A DNA stretch of 64,000 nt from Cymodocea nodosa (GCA_036874045.1 JAZBRI010000008.1:9997001-10061000), one strand, 5' to 3'. Counted from the first letter of the stretch, positions 46,254 through 59,815 are shown. Numbers and translations: made by a program. The notes: a model not told the origin generated them from the sequence alone.

Positions 46254-46851
46254 TGCTTGTGCTAGGTTTCAATCTAATCCTAAAGAATCACACTCAATTG
46301 TAGTTAAAAGAATATTTAGATATATATAAGGAACTAAAAATTTCAGACTGTATTATTCTAATGATAGTTCAATAGATTTTATAGGATATACTGATGTTGA
46401 TTATGTAGAATCTAAATCTGATAGAAAGAGTACTAGTGGCACGTGTCAATTATTGGGAAATAATTTGGTGTCATGGTTTAGTAAAAAGCAAAACTGTGTA
46501 GCACTTTCTACTACAAAAGCTGAATATGTTGTTGTTGCACTGTGTTGCACTTAGATTCTATGGATAAGGCAAACTTTAGAAGATTTTAGATTATCTTATG
46601 ATACAACTGAGATTTATTATGACAGTAGTTATGCAATAAATCTTTCCAAAAATCCTATATTACATTCTAGAGCAAAGCATATAGAGGTTAGACATCATTT
46701 TCTAAGAGATAACATAATTAAAGGAAAAATTAAATTAGAATTTGTATTTAGTAAAAATCAATTAGCTGGTATATTTACAAAACCTCTAGACGAAAATACA
46801 TTCTGCAACATAAGATTAAATTTGGGTATTTGTAGGCTTTGTGATGTGTAA
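46254..46851 (+). pseudogene. pol: RNase H end of pol, element A unit 2
   Basis: It continues the frame interrupted at 37534: ARFQSNPKESHSIVVKRIFRYI, a STSGTCQLLGNNLVSWF segment, AKHIEVRHHFLRD and the ending GICRLCDV. Stops near 46328 and 46553. It keeps an 11-base segment (CTGTGTTGCAC region) lost in unit 1. Confidence 0.85.
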
Positions 46852-48431
46852 AATGCTTAAACTCTACAAAAAGATAAATATTAGTGATGATGTTGTTCAC
46901 CTCATAGATATTATATACTTATCATAAATATCTAAGTAATATCTAAACTGCTGCTTAAGATACTATGTATTTATTGTAAAATCATAGTAGTATCTTATTG
47001 ATTTTAAGTAGGTTATCAATTTTAATGGTTTTCACGATTTTAAATGTAAGTGTAAATGAAAAAATTAAATACTTTTGAAATTTTGATTAAGTGTTTTCTT
47101 TAAATCGAGGAAAGTGCATATAATCATGCATAAATTTGACTTAATTGATTAAACTTGTAGAATAATTTATATGTAAATCATCTTAAATTGTTAATCAAAA
47201 GTATGAACTTATTGAAACTAATTCATATTTTCAATAAAATCATAGAAGTAAAAATTGTATGAGATTTGTGTTTTATTGCATCTATATTAATGGAATACAT
47301 ATATACTATGCTTAAAATGAAAAGTACTTACAAAGTGAAAATCTTTAAGAGTTTATTGATCAGTTTGATCACGAGCCTTTTGTACTTGAATAGATAGGTA
47401 TGTAAGGATTGTTGTCCTGAAAAAGGATTCTTTAAATCTAGCAAGCTAAGGTCCTAATCAGATCTAGGATTGTTGATTGAAAGCTCGTTACACGGGTACA
47501 TTAGAAAGCTCTTGTAGGATTCAAGCTTTTCAAACTAACTTTTAAAGAAAATTATGAATATTTACTATTTGAAAAAAAAAGAAGGGTGTTTCATTAATTA
47601 CAGATATCTTTGAATCAAATATAGTTTCTACCAATATGACTATTGATTTATTGAATCAACATTAGTACTTTTGAAAATGTTTATTTGAGATACATTCTTT
47701 TATTCTCCTTGAATTAATCATATTGAGTTCAAAGTTGTGTTTTGATTCATATACAATAGGAATTGATTCTAGAAATCATTTTTGATGAATTCAAGATAAC
47801 AGAAGTTTTTGAAAAGAAAATTTAAAACTATAGTTATACTTAACATCTATTGTTATACAAGTTTATTTTGTATGTTATTGAATATATAAGTATATTTGTA
47901 GGGGGAGGATTAACAATGTCCAAAACAGATTAATATAATTCAGAATACAAATCTTGGTTAATCTGAATTAAAGTCCTCTTAAGATCTTGATGAAACAATT
48001 TAAAAAGACTAACAAACTATTTTAGATTTATAAGAAGAGAATGCTAGAGTAGTTTACAATGTTCTCAAGATAATGTTAAGTGTAGCATGTGTGTTGTCTT
48101 CGGAAGGTTTAAGTTGAAAGCATTTGAAACTTGTTTTTTTTTGTTAAGTGTACTAACTGAACATTATGTTATATAAGGTAACATGTAAAACTGCCTCTAG
48201 TTAGTATTTTACTCGTTAGGTTAGTTAACTCAACGAGTTGCACTAGAATTTTTTGGGTATCTTGATTGAATAAACTATATTCAATACTCTTTTGAAATCC
48301 AAACCCGACTTATGCATGTTGAGTTATTCACCTAAAAACCCTATTTAAACACTTATTACACGAGCACTTAGGTTATTTGTAAACCTTAGTTTGCAAATCT
48401 TTTCTGCTTGTTGCTGTTACAATCTGCGACG
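46852..48431 (+). other. Noncoding region before the third gene, element A unit 2
   Basis: The second copy of 27928-29506, including the part shared with the Athila-like 3' region. No gene. Confidence 0.7.
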
Positions 48432-50535
48432 ATGGTCTCCAAGTTCTACAAAGGTCGTGGCAGAGGAAAAGGCAAAAGCAGAGGAGATGCAAAAGGAAAA
48501 GAAATAGATATTAATAAAGTTTCACACACTTGGTTCAAGAAAATACTTCGAGTGGACAAAAGGTTAGCAGAAATTTATAGAGATTACTTCTTTCCTCAAG
48601 GTAAACTAGATGAAGTTAGACAAGAACTTCAAAATACTGATGAAAATATTACATATATGGGTATTCGAAGTAAATATGATAGAGAATACAGAATGAAATG
48701 TACTGAGATTGCATTTCTCGAGCAGTATGTAAAATATTTGGAAAAAGGTGTAGGTACATCAACTAGAATTCCTCAAATACCTATAAACGGTACAAGACTA
48801 CATGCATTTGAGGAAGAGCATGAATCAGCTATCCCTACTCCTTTGTATTCAACACAAATAGAATCACATATTGCTATAGATAAAAGAAAAGTTGATAGTC
48901 TTCGAAAGGCTATAGCAATAGAAAGTGCTTTTGAAGAATTAAAGCAGAAACTTTTTTGGAGCAATTTGAAAAGAAAACAGCAATACTTGACGAAGAGAAA
49001 CAAAAATTTTATAGCAGAAGGAAAATTAGAAAAATTATGTCTACAAAAACAAAGTCTATTGGAAAAGAACAATCAAATGAACATTTATTCCCAAAGGACA
49101 ATGTATGTCTATACATTGTACCTTATAATGCATCTGATAAACTCATCAGTTCCGAGCATACTGAAACTGATGATGATAATGAGACTTTATTTTCTCTTGC
49201 TAGAAAACTTGAGAAGAAATGCAAGTCAAATATGAGCTCAAGTTTTTCTATTAGTACAAGTCTTGATGATGTAGAAATTGAAAAATCAGAGCATCAACCA
49301 CCTGACATTGAACAAGTCATTGTAGATATAATTGACAATGTTAAGGCAGTAACTAGTTCACAAGCTGAATTGTTTAAAGTAGCAGATATTGAAAACGTTA
49401 AGACTCTAGAAGAGCTAAACGTCAACCAGCCTTCTTTAGAATCTATAGAAGTAGAGTGTGAGAATTCATAGCATGTACAAATGGAACTATCTATTGTAGA
49501 AATTGAAAAATTACAGACAGATACACAAGCTAATGAATTTGTGCAAAATTTGAACTCTGTATTTTCTATAGAATCTGAATAAATGAATGTGGCGGATATT
49601 GAACATGTTCCTTACACTATTGAAGTTGAAGAATCAAGTGTACATACGTAGCTTCAAGAAAATATTTTCATAGAGGAACAACATGACATTCATTTTGAAG
49701 AAGAAGTTCCTAAAGATGAATTAAACTCTGAATCGCAACTTCAGGTATCACCTTCTTTGTGTACAGTATTACAAATTCAAGGAAATTCAATTCATTTTAG
49801 ATCTGAGGAAGCATTGCAGAAATACAATAATCTGATTACATGTCAGATTTTGCATGCTCGACCAATAAAATTCAAAAATTTGATTGATATGAGAGATCTA
49901 TTTGAGTATCAAGGCCTCATTCAATTCTTGTCAGTTGGAACAAAATGAAAGCAATACACAGAGCTTATTGCAGATTTTTATAGCAATCTAGTCAAGAATC
50001 AAAATATACCGAAAACTCAAATAAATAAATAGGAGTTAATATTGTCTCCTAAATTAATTTTTGAAGTTTTGGGATTAAAGAATGAAGGTGTTGTTGTTAC
50101 AAACAGATTTGACATGATTAGACAATTGGAATGGAACATTCAGTCTTTATCAAATATTTTAGATGTATATTCTAAAATAAAATTAATGGAAAATCTAAAT
50201 GTAGAGGCAAGGTTTGTTGCAAATATATTGCATGCCAATTTATTTCAGAGAGTCGGACACAATATGGAAGTTAGTAGAAGTTGTTTATTTACAACTTATG
50301 GTCTGCTGAATAGAATTCAAATCAATTGGTTTTATGTTTTTACTTCTCAACTACAGCATATAAGTTCAAAGTTATTTTATGGTGATGTTGTATGTAGACT
50401 CCTTGCAAGCGAATTGAATTTATCCGACTAGCCCTCTGAAACTAAAGGCATGAGAGCTTTTAGTGTAAATGATTTGCAAAAATTCCAAGCCATGCATAAA
50501 CCTCAATGACAACAACAACAACCTGATTGTACAGA
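48432..50535 (+). pseudogene. Third gene of element A, unit 2 (first part)
   Basis: The ATG of MVSKFYKGRGRGKGKSRGDA. It is open for about 175 codons, better preserved than unit 1, and shares the same domain order: basic N-terminus, helical region, acidic middle, globular C-terminal domain (RPIKFKNLIDMRDLFEYQ; NLFQRVGHNMEVSRS; SSKLFYGDVVCRLL), glutamine-rich tail. A frameshift near 48955, and stops including 49649-49651 and 50030-50032, which are at the same codons as in unit 1. A solo G LTR interrupts it in the glutamine tract; the last 50 or so codons lie at 52717-52879. Confidence 0.65.
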
Positions 50536-52711
50536 TGTAAAGTATCAATTTGTGCATTTTATATATGTTAATTCATGCATATTAAGGATTATAAATCATC
50601 ATTATATATGTTCTTATGAAAGATTACATGAAAATCATATTTTAGAACTATGCATATTTTATTGGTTAAATAGTCAATAATGCATAAATTTATCCTTTAT
50701 TAAATTAACACCTAGTCAATTAGCCCATGTGTAGATATAAGTAATTTATATATTGATTTCATGCATATCTTAAAAGAATTATCATTAAGATATGAAATCA
50801 AATAATCAATTGAGCAAGCAATATATTATGCACATTTCATTTTTTGCTTTATAATTGAGTAGCAATTTATGTGTAATGTGCATATGCATTTATTGTTATC
50901 TTTTGAGTTGTTGTAGGTGAGGACGTGGACCCTTGGATTAAATCATGGGAAATCAACAACTCATGGTCGTCCAATTCAAACTCCAAATAAATCCACCAAT
51001 CAATCAATCAATGATTAAAGCTTGCCTAAATTAGAGGCCACAAATTGGAAGGTGTTTGAATTCTTTCCATAGATGGATGACAATGGAAAGTAAAAAAGGA
51101 TGGTTGGCCAAAGGAAAGATCATCTCCTCTTTCTCCTCCACGTAAGGGCAAGAACTCCAACTCCAATTTTCGTCCATATTCTTCCACCCAAGATTTTGGA
51201 AGAGTTTTCCTCCAAGATTGGTGAGCTTAGGCGCCTTCCCCCTCATACTAGAAGACCTCCTTCTCTCCACTACAAGCCGACATACGGAAGGACCTCTACA
51301 GGTGAAATCGATGGTATTGGAGGCACGTGTGCAACATTGGAAGAGCTTAGGACGTGATCTTCAAGATGAGGTAATAGGAAGCATCAAAATTGAGAGGAAA
51401 GCCAACAAATCCGTATATCTTGGAAGTGGATTGAGGACGTGCAACCCATTTTCTCCAAAGCAAACATAGGCGGTTCCCCTTTGGACGTGATTTGCAAGTG
51501 GTGACAGCCTTGTAGAGGAGCGGACAAAGTGGTTCATCATCAAATATGGATCAAATGCTTGAAGAGAAGTGGATGAATTAAAGGTAAAAGAGAAGGGAGA
51601 GATCCTCATACTTGAATATCGAATTTTCATATCATATGTGTATGAGTATTTAGGTTTTTAATTCATTTGTTATGTGTACATGTAGTATGTTATTTAAATG
51701 ATGATTTTGTTTAAGAATATTAGTTGTCTTACAATATATTTCGTAGAAAATGGTTACTTCATGTGAATGTGTGAATGTTGTGCATAAAACTAACTCTTAA
51801 CTCTTGTGAATGCGTGTATACCCTGTTTGTTGTAAATTCCAGTGCATGTTCCATTTTGTTGTATGTTGTACGATTTGATTTCTCAGAGTTATATGTCGTG
51901 TTATAGCTTGTTTTGTAAGTAATTCAAGTGTACAATATGTATGTAGAGTTTTTGGAATTTTTTAGAATGCATTTCTTCGGTTTTTCGATTATCCTTTCGA
52001 AGGTAGCATCTGCTCTATTTTACTGGTCGAGTGATAGAAATTATGCTCGACGCCTTCATGTTGCCTTGCTTTTGTGCATTCCGAAATGTTTTCCTATAAA
52101 TTTTCCTAGTTATAGAAACGAGTTTCAAGGCGCGGTGATTTCGTGGTGTTTCATGAAGATTTGATTGAGTTATGATTTTTACACCAACGATGCATTTTTG
52201 GAAAGTTTTCAGAATCGTTTTGCGCACTGTTTTTATATCCGACTTTGGCAACAATCTAGAGTGAATTAGTCCCGGAAATCAATGCCATTTTAAAGATAAC
52301 TCGATGAAATTTCCAACCAATATTTTCTCTGGATTTTTCAATGTCCAGGTTGGAAGGAAGAAGAGTTAGAATTCAGACTAATTTCTGTGATTCCAGAAAT
52401 GTGAACTTAAGATTTTCTTGAGTTTTCTAGTTATTAGCTCTAGGAATTAACAAGTTTTATGTTACCTTTGAAATCTTTATTGTATTTTTGTAAATTGTAA
52501 CTTAATTGCATGTAATTAGAGTTTTAATTGTGGATTTAATAGAATGGATGTTTTATCAAACAATCATTTTAATAAAATTATTTAAGACAAACTCCTTGTG
52601 GATTCGACCCGTACTTGCACATGCTTATTACAGTGGGCACCGTGTGCTTGTGGTTATAAATGTAAAATTTGCGCTTTTGCCGTTAATTTAACAACACATA
52701 AAAGCGTTACA
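50536..52711 (+). mobile_element. Solo LTR of element G in the third gene of A
   Basis: 2176 bp, TGTAAAG to GCGTTACA, with no primer site, internal region or second LTR. Flanked by ACAGA (50531-50535) and ATAGA (52712-52716), a duplication with one later change. The open frames within (for example 51100-51357, 51218-51469) also occur in the other G LTRs. Confidence 0.9.
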
Positions 52712-52716
52712 ATAGA

Positions 52717-52879
52717 CCATATACAATAACAACAACAAAGTTATTTAGTTCAAGCAGAACAGCAACCCTAGCTACCTCTTGACTTAGATGATGTACTTAA
52801 CGACATCAGAAATGATATTAGGCATCTAGGAGATAAAATATGTAATGCTATAAGTGATATACTTAGGAGGAATAGATAA
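52717..52879 (+). pseudogene. C-terminal end of the third gene of A, unit 2
   Basis: Glutamine-rich text followed by DLDDVLNDIRNDIRHLGDK and the terminal DILRRNR, identical in outline to 31600-31750. Two stops precede the helix. Confidence 0.8.
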
Positions 52880-53377
52880 CTGTCTATTTGCTTGTATCTG
52901 AATACAAAATGTAATGTTTGTATTCATTGTTTGATTCATTGAACAATACATTTTTTTGCAAATGTTTCCAATTCTTATTATTGTTTACAAAAAGCATTGT
53001 TGTAAATATATCTCTTACTATATATATTCTGTGTAATTATCTTTTTGATTAATGACAAAAAGGGGGAGAAATGTTATAAAAAAAGATGATTATGATTTTA
53101 ATTGTATATATTATAAAGGGAGATGATATTTATATGGTTATTGTAATCTGAAAGAAAATTATGTGGTTATTAAATTATATAATGAAAGAGGGAGAAATGA
53201 TACTTATATAATTATTGACATCTGGAAGTTTTATTTCTAAGAAGTGAAATTTACACAAACAATAGAAATAAACTTGTTTGTTGAATTAAAAGTTATCCCA
53301 ACAAAGGTGCTTTGTTGAGTTATATATATTTCGTAATTGATTTAATATGGTTTTGTCATCATCAAAAAGGGGGAGAT
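52880..53377 (+). other. 3' noncoding region and polypurine tract of unit 2
   Basis: AT-rich, noncoding, with AAAAGGGGGAG at about 53057 and again at the LTR boundary (53364-53376). Confidence 0.75.
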
Positions 53378-55078
53378 TGTTGAGTATTTTGTTTTGATGA
53401 TGTGTGCTGAATGAAAATAATCATATTTGCTCAATTACTATTGCTTGTGAAAGGAAATTAATCAATTAATACAGAAAAAGCTTATTAATATAAATATTTA
53501 TCTGTATTGGATCTGAAATTATACTAAGTTAATAACTAGTCATTTCGTTGCATTAATTTCTCATTTAACTAAATGTTAAGTTAACGTGTGTTTTTATCGA
53601 AAAGCATGATATGTTTTAAAGTTATATTTTTTGTATCATGAACAATGCACGTTTAGACAACTCGTTAAGTTAGAGTTTTGTTCGTATAGAGATCATGTGA
53701 TAACTCATTAAGTTAGAGGCTTAAAGGTTAAAATAGGTCACGTGAGAACTCGTTAAGTTAGTATTGTACACGTGGTGAAATTATAAGTTACAAATGTTAT
53801 ATTGTATCACGTGAGGTGCACATGTTTAACTCGTTAAGTTAACATAACTAAACGCGTTGAGTTGCTATATTGAACACTAAGGCAATGTGTTAGGTTAGTG
53901 TTAGAAAACTTAAGTTGTTATTTTTGCACTTGGTAAAATTATTATTATAAAAACATTTGTTTATTACTAGTTCGTTGAGTTAGTGTAACACAATGGAGAT
54001 GGTTCGTTGAGTTATCGTAACACCACAAAGATTGTTCATTGAGTTAGCTATAGTACTTGTCACGTGAGTTGGCACATGAGGAACTCGTTAAGTTAGAAAC
54101 GTTAAGTTATATATATATTTATGTTACTCGTTTAATTAACATTAAAGTAACGACTTCTTATTATACTTGATGAAAATTTTTGGAAAAGAAAGTTTATTTT
54201 GCAAGAAATTTTTCAGAGATCTAGGAATGATAATTAAAGAAAATTCAAAATGTAAATGTGGGTCAGAATGTGTGTATTTTGATGAAGGAAAAAGAAAAGA
54301 CGTGAAGAAGTGGAAGACTGATAGTGATTAAACGTAGAGGATATGCATGAAATGAAGATACAATATAAAAGGCATAGAATTCTCGTTGATCAGTTATTGT
54401 TGCACACTAAAAGAAAAATCTTTTCAGGGATCAAAAATACCTCTTCGGGGAAAAGCTCTCAAGTGGAAGAAAATTCAATGAAGCAGAAAAAGGTAAGATA
54501 TATGTCACTGAAGATTTGAAGTCTCAGGTCGAAGAAAATTCAGTGAAGCAGAAAAAGGTAAAATATATGTCACTAAAGATTTGAAGTCTCAGGTGGAAGA
54601 ATTTAATGAAGCATAAAAAGGTAATATATTCGTCACTGAAGATTTGAAGTATCAGATGGAAGAAAATTCACTGAAGCAGAAAAAGGTAAGATATATGTCA
54701 CTGAAGATTTAAAGTATCAGAAGAAAGCAAATTCGGTGAAGTAGAGAAAGACAAAATATTCGTCACTAAAGAATTGCTGAAGAAGAACGAGAAGAAAAAG
54801 AAGAAAAATCTCAAACAGAGAGAAATGTTTTAAATTCCGTAAATTAGTTTTCTCTATTTGTACTTATGAAATTGTATAGATGAAACAGGTATCGATATAT
54901 AATTGCATCTACAATTTCTGAGGGGAATTGAATTGTATATTGTAATTGAAACCTTGAATAAAAATGATTTTATGAAAACAGTGTCTCAACTTGTTTTTGA
55001 GTTTTAAAGTTTCAATTATATTCGAAAATATTGAAAAACACAATTCACCCCCCTCTTGTGTAGCCATACGATCCTACA
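53378..55078 (+). repeat. LTR A-3 (3' LTR of the composite)
   Basis: 1701 bp, TGTTGAG to CCTACA. It has the GTTAAGTTA array, a TATA box (54364-54372) and about five tandem ~65-bp repeats (54465-54780). AAAAG follows. Confidence 0.9.
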
Positions 55079-55083
55079 AAAAG
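55079..55083. repeat. Target-site duplication AAAAG (right copy)
   Basis: It pairs with 20692-20696. Confidence 0.85.
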
Positions 55084-55862
55084 TACCTTGTTCTAATTGC
55101 TTAATTTGTAAGCCTAGAAAAAATGATAGTTCACTCATCATACTCATTTCAAATTGATTTGTCATGTCATTTGAAAAAGACTTAACTAATTTTTCATTTG
55201 TTGTTCTAAATATAATGTCATCTACATAAATTTGAACTACCAATATATCTTTTTTGACCTTCTTCATAAAAAGAGTATGATCTGCCTTTCCTATAGAATA
55301 CCCTTTTTCTATAAGAAATTTTGACAATCTCTCATACCAAGACCTAGGGGCTTGTTTAAGGCCATATAGTGCCTTTTTAAGCTTGTAAATATACTTGGGA
55401 TGTTTTGAATCTTCAAAACCTAGAGGTTGTTTTACATAAACTTCTTCTTTTATATATCCATTTAAAAAAGCAGTCTTAATATCCATTTGATATAATTTGA
55501 AATCCATGTAACAAGCATATGCTAACAAAATTCGTATTGATTCTAGTTTAGTAACAAGAGCAAATGTTTCATCATAGTCAATTTCTTCCTCTTGCTTGTA
55601 ATCTTGAGCAACAAACCTAGCTTTATTTTAACTATATGTCCATCTTGATCTACTTTGTTTCTAAATACCCACCTTGTTCCTATTGCGGACTGATTTTCAG
55701 GTGGTGGAACTAGATCCCATATCTTATTTCTTATAAATCGATTTAGCTCATCTTCCATAGTTAAATACCAAAATTCATCTTCTAAGGCATCTTCAATTTT
55801 CTTAGGTTCTAGTAAGGAAACAAATGAATAAGCATCACAAATGTTGACTACTGATGACCTAG
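55079..55862 (-). pseudogene. pol: Ty1/copia RT of element C-prime
   Basis: The minus strand gives the RT N-terminus (MEDELNRFIRNKIWDLVPPPENQSAIGTRWVFRNK), a frameshift near 55620, then [42 protein letters not shown] and SFFLGLQIKQLEQGTF, where the composite A insertion cuts it. The remainder is at 19893-20691. Its upstream end is cut by the LTR of element D at 55863. The closest relative is D itself (61718-62488). Confidence 0.9.
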
Positions 55863-57133
55863 TGTTAGGAAATTTGTTTTGATGATAAATGCTTTATTAA
55901 AGTTTATAAATAAGTCTAAATAATATTTTCTAAGTATAATAGTCATGTAATTAAATGTTGACAAGTTATCGGAAAGTTTCATTTAAAATTTCGGATAGTT
56001 AACTTTCGGATAGTTAGATTTTCGAATAGTTAAAGTTTTCGAATAGTTAGAATTTCAAACATTTAAACTTTCGGATAGTTAATGTTTCGATTTAGTCGAA
56101 GAGTTATGTTAAAAACTCGTACAGTTAAGTTATCTACATGTGTTTTTAATGTTTTAAGTTGTCATGTGTTTTCCATGTGCGTTCGGTAATGAAAATCGAA
56201 GAGTTAGATAACTGTTCGAGTTTTTATACGCATAGATAGATAACTATTCGAGTTTTATAAAATGACTAACGAGCAGATAAGTTTTCTATGTTCAGTCATG
56301 TGTTTTATAGGTACAAAAACTCAAAGAGTTATAGATAAGTGTTCGAGTTTTCACAAGACTTAAAGGATAAGTGCTCAACTAAAATGAAGACTTAGAAGAT
56401 ATTCTACAAATCTCTAGGAAGATAAAGTTTCGGTGAATCTACGAGTGGAAATCATGGAAATTCAAAATGATAGTGGAGAAAGTGGAAATTTCAAAATGAT
56501 AGTGGACATAATGGAAATTCAAAAAGATAGTGGAAATCGTGGATAATTTGAATTTGAAATTAGTACGTGGATTATGAATTAAGTGGATGAACATGCTAAA
56601 CATGAAGTCAGAGTTCTACTACTAATAAAGAGTACGAGCTACATTACAATGTGGATCCCACTCTAAAAAACTAAGTCTAAATATTCAATTCAGATCCCAA
56701 ACTGAAAAATCAAGTCTGAATATTCATATCTAGAAAAATTCTCCAACATCAGAAGAAGTTTGAAATTCCAAGCAATTTTAGAAAAGGAGCTATAAACACA
56801 AGAAGTCTGGAAATTCGAGAACTAGAGAAGAAGAGATATAGAAGTTGAGCAAAAAGAAGGAAAGAAGCTATGTGCATAAAGATGAGGTTTTATACAATTC
56901 AAAATTAGTTTTGAATAAGGACTTCATTTTCTATTTGAATTATATATTAGACATTACTGTATCAAAAACATCAAGAAGGTAATTGAGCTGAAACGATATT
57001 GTAAATTCTTTCTTTAAAGTTTATAAAGAATAGAATTTTATTCACGAGTGTTTTATGCTCTTATTTTATTCGTTGGTAATTTTAATTACTAAAGACACAA
57101 TTCACCCTCCTCTTGTGATACAACGATCCTACA
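55863..57133 (+). repeat. 5' LTR of element D
   Basis: 1271 bp, TGTTAGG to CCTACA. The first 250 bp hold about six direct copies of TTTCGGATAGTTA or close variants; a CTATAAACAC TATA-like site is at about 56790. The pair LTR cannot be checked here, so the start rests on the break in C-prime and the TG terminus. Confidence 0.8.
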
Positions 57134-57135
57134 AC

Positions 57136-57147
57136 TGGTATCAGAGC
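57136..57147 (+). other. Primer binding site of element D (initiator tRNA-Met)
   Basis: TGGTATCAGAGC two bases after the LTR. Confidence 0.9.
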
Positions 57148-57222
57148 AGAAATTAAAAAGCTTTCATTTCTCTATTTAGGAATTGGTTTTTCCTGTCATT
57201 TACTTAAGATCATTTGTTTAAA

Positions 57223-58255
57223 ATGGATAATACTGAAATCTTAGTTATGACTGAAGGACAGACCACTAATCGTCCTCCTATGTTCGAAGGTAGCAATTAT
57301 GGCTATTGGAAATATAGGATGAAAGTATTCTTTCAGTCAATTGATTTCAAATTATGGCATATAATTAGCAATCCTATAGTGTTAGTTACAACTCTATATG
57401 ATACTTGGACTTTTGATGAAAAGCAACGAATAACACTAAATGCTAAGGTTTAAACATCTTGTTTTGTGCTTTTTCTCGTGATCAATTTAATAAAGTTTCT
57501 ACATATCAAACTGCATATGAGATATGGCATGCACTAGAAGTTGCCAACGAAGGTACTAACCAAGTCAAGGAATCTAAGATTAATATGTTAGTACATAAAT
57601 ATGAGTTTTTTAAAATGCATGAAAATGAATGTATCTCTAATATGTTTTCCCATTTTCTTGAGATTGTAAATTCATTGAAATCTTTAGGCAAGAAATTCGA
57701 GGAAAAAGACTTGGTAAGAAAGATCATTAGATCTTTAACTAAAATTTGGGCTCAAAAGACAACATCTATTGAAGAGTCCAAATATTTAAATACATATACT
57801 CTCGATAATCTCATAGGCAATTTGACAGCCTATGAAGTACAACATTTAGATTCAAAAGGGAAAATCCTAGAAGGGATTTGGCTTTTGAGGTTGATAAAGT
57901 CTCAAAAGTCACTAGTGATACTAATGATGATTTACTGTTGTTGACCAAAAAATTTAGAAATCTATTGAAGAAATGTAGGAACTTCAAGTCAACAAAGACA
58001 TTTGGAGATATGGAGAAGAAGTCATTCATGAAAGACAAAATCATATGCTACAAGTGCAATAAGCTGGGTCACTTTCAAACTGATTGTCCTCTCAATAAAG
58101 ATAAGAATTCAAGGAGGAATTTTAGGAATAAGAAATTCAAAAAGACAAGGACACTTAAAGTGACATGGGATGACTCTTTAGCTTCACAAAGTGAAGAAAC
58201 AAAGGATTTAACATTAGACAAAAATCCTCATCAACATCAAATTCAGAAGAAAATC
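57223..58255 (+). pseudogene. gag: Ty1/copia gag of element D (shortened)
   Basis: The ATG gives MDNTEILVMTEGQTTNRPPM, then FEGSNYGYWKYRMKVFFQS, EIWHALEVANEGTNQVKESK, a zinc knuckle (CYKCNKLGHFQTDC, about 58048) and VTWDDSLAS. The long coiled-coil tail seen in A and B is absent: the VCFM segment is followed almost at once by the protease. Frameshifts near 57450, 57860 and 58230; only these and no early stop in the capsid region. Confidence 0.85.
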
Positions 58256-59815
58256 TAGCAAACGTATGCTTTATGGAAAAATCCAATGAGGTACACAAAT
58301 CAAAATGCATAATGGACAGTGGAGCATCCAACCACATGACTAGAGATATACGATTACTTACAGAAGTAACAAAGACCAAGAACAGACAAGTTACCTTTGG
58401 AAATAAAAGCAAACAAAACAAATATCCTTGGGTCTGGCAAGGTTCAGGTAACTAAAAAATGTTTTATAAATGATGTCTTATTAGTGGAAAACTTGGGTTT
58501 TAATTTATTGAGTGTTCCTATTTTAATGAAGTTCTATAGAGTAATTTTTGAAAAAGATTCTTGTAAAATTATGGACATGTCTATAAACAAAATTTTATTC
58601 ACTACATATAAGAAATGATCCGTTTGTATTCTGAATTTGCCTTCTGATATTATTAAAGACAATGCTTGCTTAGTTGCAAAATCAGATGAAGTTATTTTGT
58701 GACATAGAAGGATAGGACACTCAAACTTAAAATTATTACAAAAGCTATCTAAAAAGAATCTAGTTAGAGGTTTACATAGTATTAAGTACTTGAAAGAGTT
58801 TATGTGTGATGCATGTCAACTAAGTAAATTACATAAAACATCCTTTAAAGGCTTAAATGAAATAACAAGTAAAAGAGTATTAGAACTAGTGCATATGGAT
58901 TTATTTGGACCTACTAGGACTACCAGTATAGGAGGTAAATATTATGCTTTTATACTAGTTGATGACTATTCTAGGTTTACTTGGGTTTATTTTCTAGCTA
59001 ATAAAACTGAAGTTTTTGAAATATTTAAGATATTCTATAATAAAGTTCAAAATGAGCAAAATGTTAAAATTCAAAAACTTAGGAGGATCATGGTACAGAA
59101 TTTCATAATGATCAAATGGACACCTTTTGTGAAGAATTAGGCATAGATCATATGCACTCATTTCTAAGAGCTCCTTCACAAAATGGGATAGTAGAACGTA
59201 AAAATAGATTACTTCAAGAAATGTCTAGAACTATGTTAAATGAAAATAAGTTACCCTTATCTCTCTGGGCAAAAGCAGCTCATACAGCATGTTATGTTAT
59301 AAATAGAGTACATATAAGACCAATTTTGGATAAAACTCCTTATGAGATATGGTATAACAGGATTCCCAAAATAAGTTATTTAAAATCCTTTGGTTGCAAG
59401 TGTTTTATTTTAAACACTAAGGAACGTAGAGACAAATTTAGAGCCAAATCAAATGAGGGTATTTTTGTTGGTTATTCCATTAGAAGTAAGGCATATAGAG
59501 TATATAATAAATCAACAAAAACCATTGAAGAAACCCTACATTTGAAATTTCATGAAAATTCTCATTTGGATTTTAGACATGTTGAAAACTTTGATTCAGA
59601 AATTCTCCCAAAAATGGTACCAAATGATGTTGACAGAAAAATTGAGAGATTATCTGACGAAATTAGAAATATAAACTTAAATGATGAAGATTTAGAAGAA
59701 AATAATGTCATACCTATAGAAAATGTGGAACAACATAGAAATTGGCGTTATGCTTTATCTCATCCCATTGATCAGATAATAGGCGATCCTAATCAAGGAG
59801 TTAGGACTAGGTCAT
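58256..59815 (+). pseudogene. pol: Protease and integrase of pol, element D (first part)
   Basis: Protease CIMDSGASNHMTRD (58304-58345). Integrase: the zinc region HRRIGHSNLKLL with CDACQLSKLH (the preceding Trp is TGA, about 58700), MDLFGPTRT, VDDYSRFTW and NGIVERKNRLL. A one-base loss near 59084 shifts the frame through the second catalytic Asp motif. The frame 59116-59856 then runs open into the integrase-RT linker, where the E LTR interrupts it at GTCAT. Confidence 0.9.

Larger units (their letters stand above)
20697..55078 (+). mobile_element. Tandem Ty1/copia composite A: LTR-unit-LTR-unit-LTR
   Basis: Three same-orientation LTRs (20697-22418, 32265-33810, 53378-55078) enclose two internal regions. 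Only the outer ends share a target duplication (AAAAG), so the array sits in one insertion site. Unit 1 (22419-32264) has gag, pol and a third gene. Unit 2 (33811-53377) lacks gag and the primer site, and holds a truncated reverse LTR, a SINE-like retroposon, element B and a solo LTR. The units share nonsense codons. The simplest origin is unequal crossing-over between the LTRs of one insertion, followed by deletion and nested insertion in unit 2. Confidence 0.85.
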
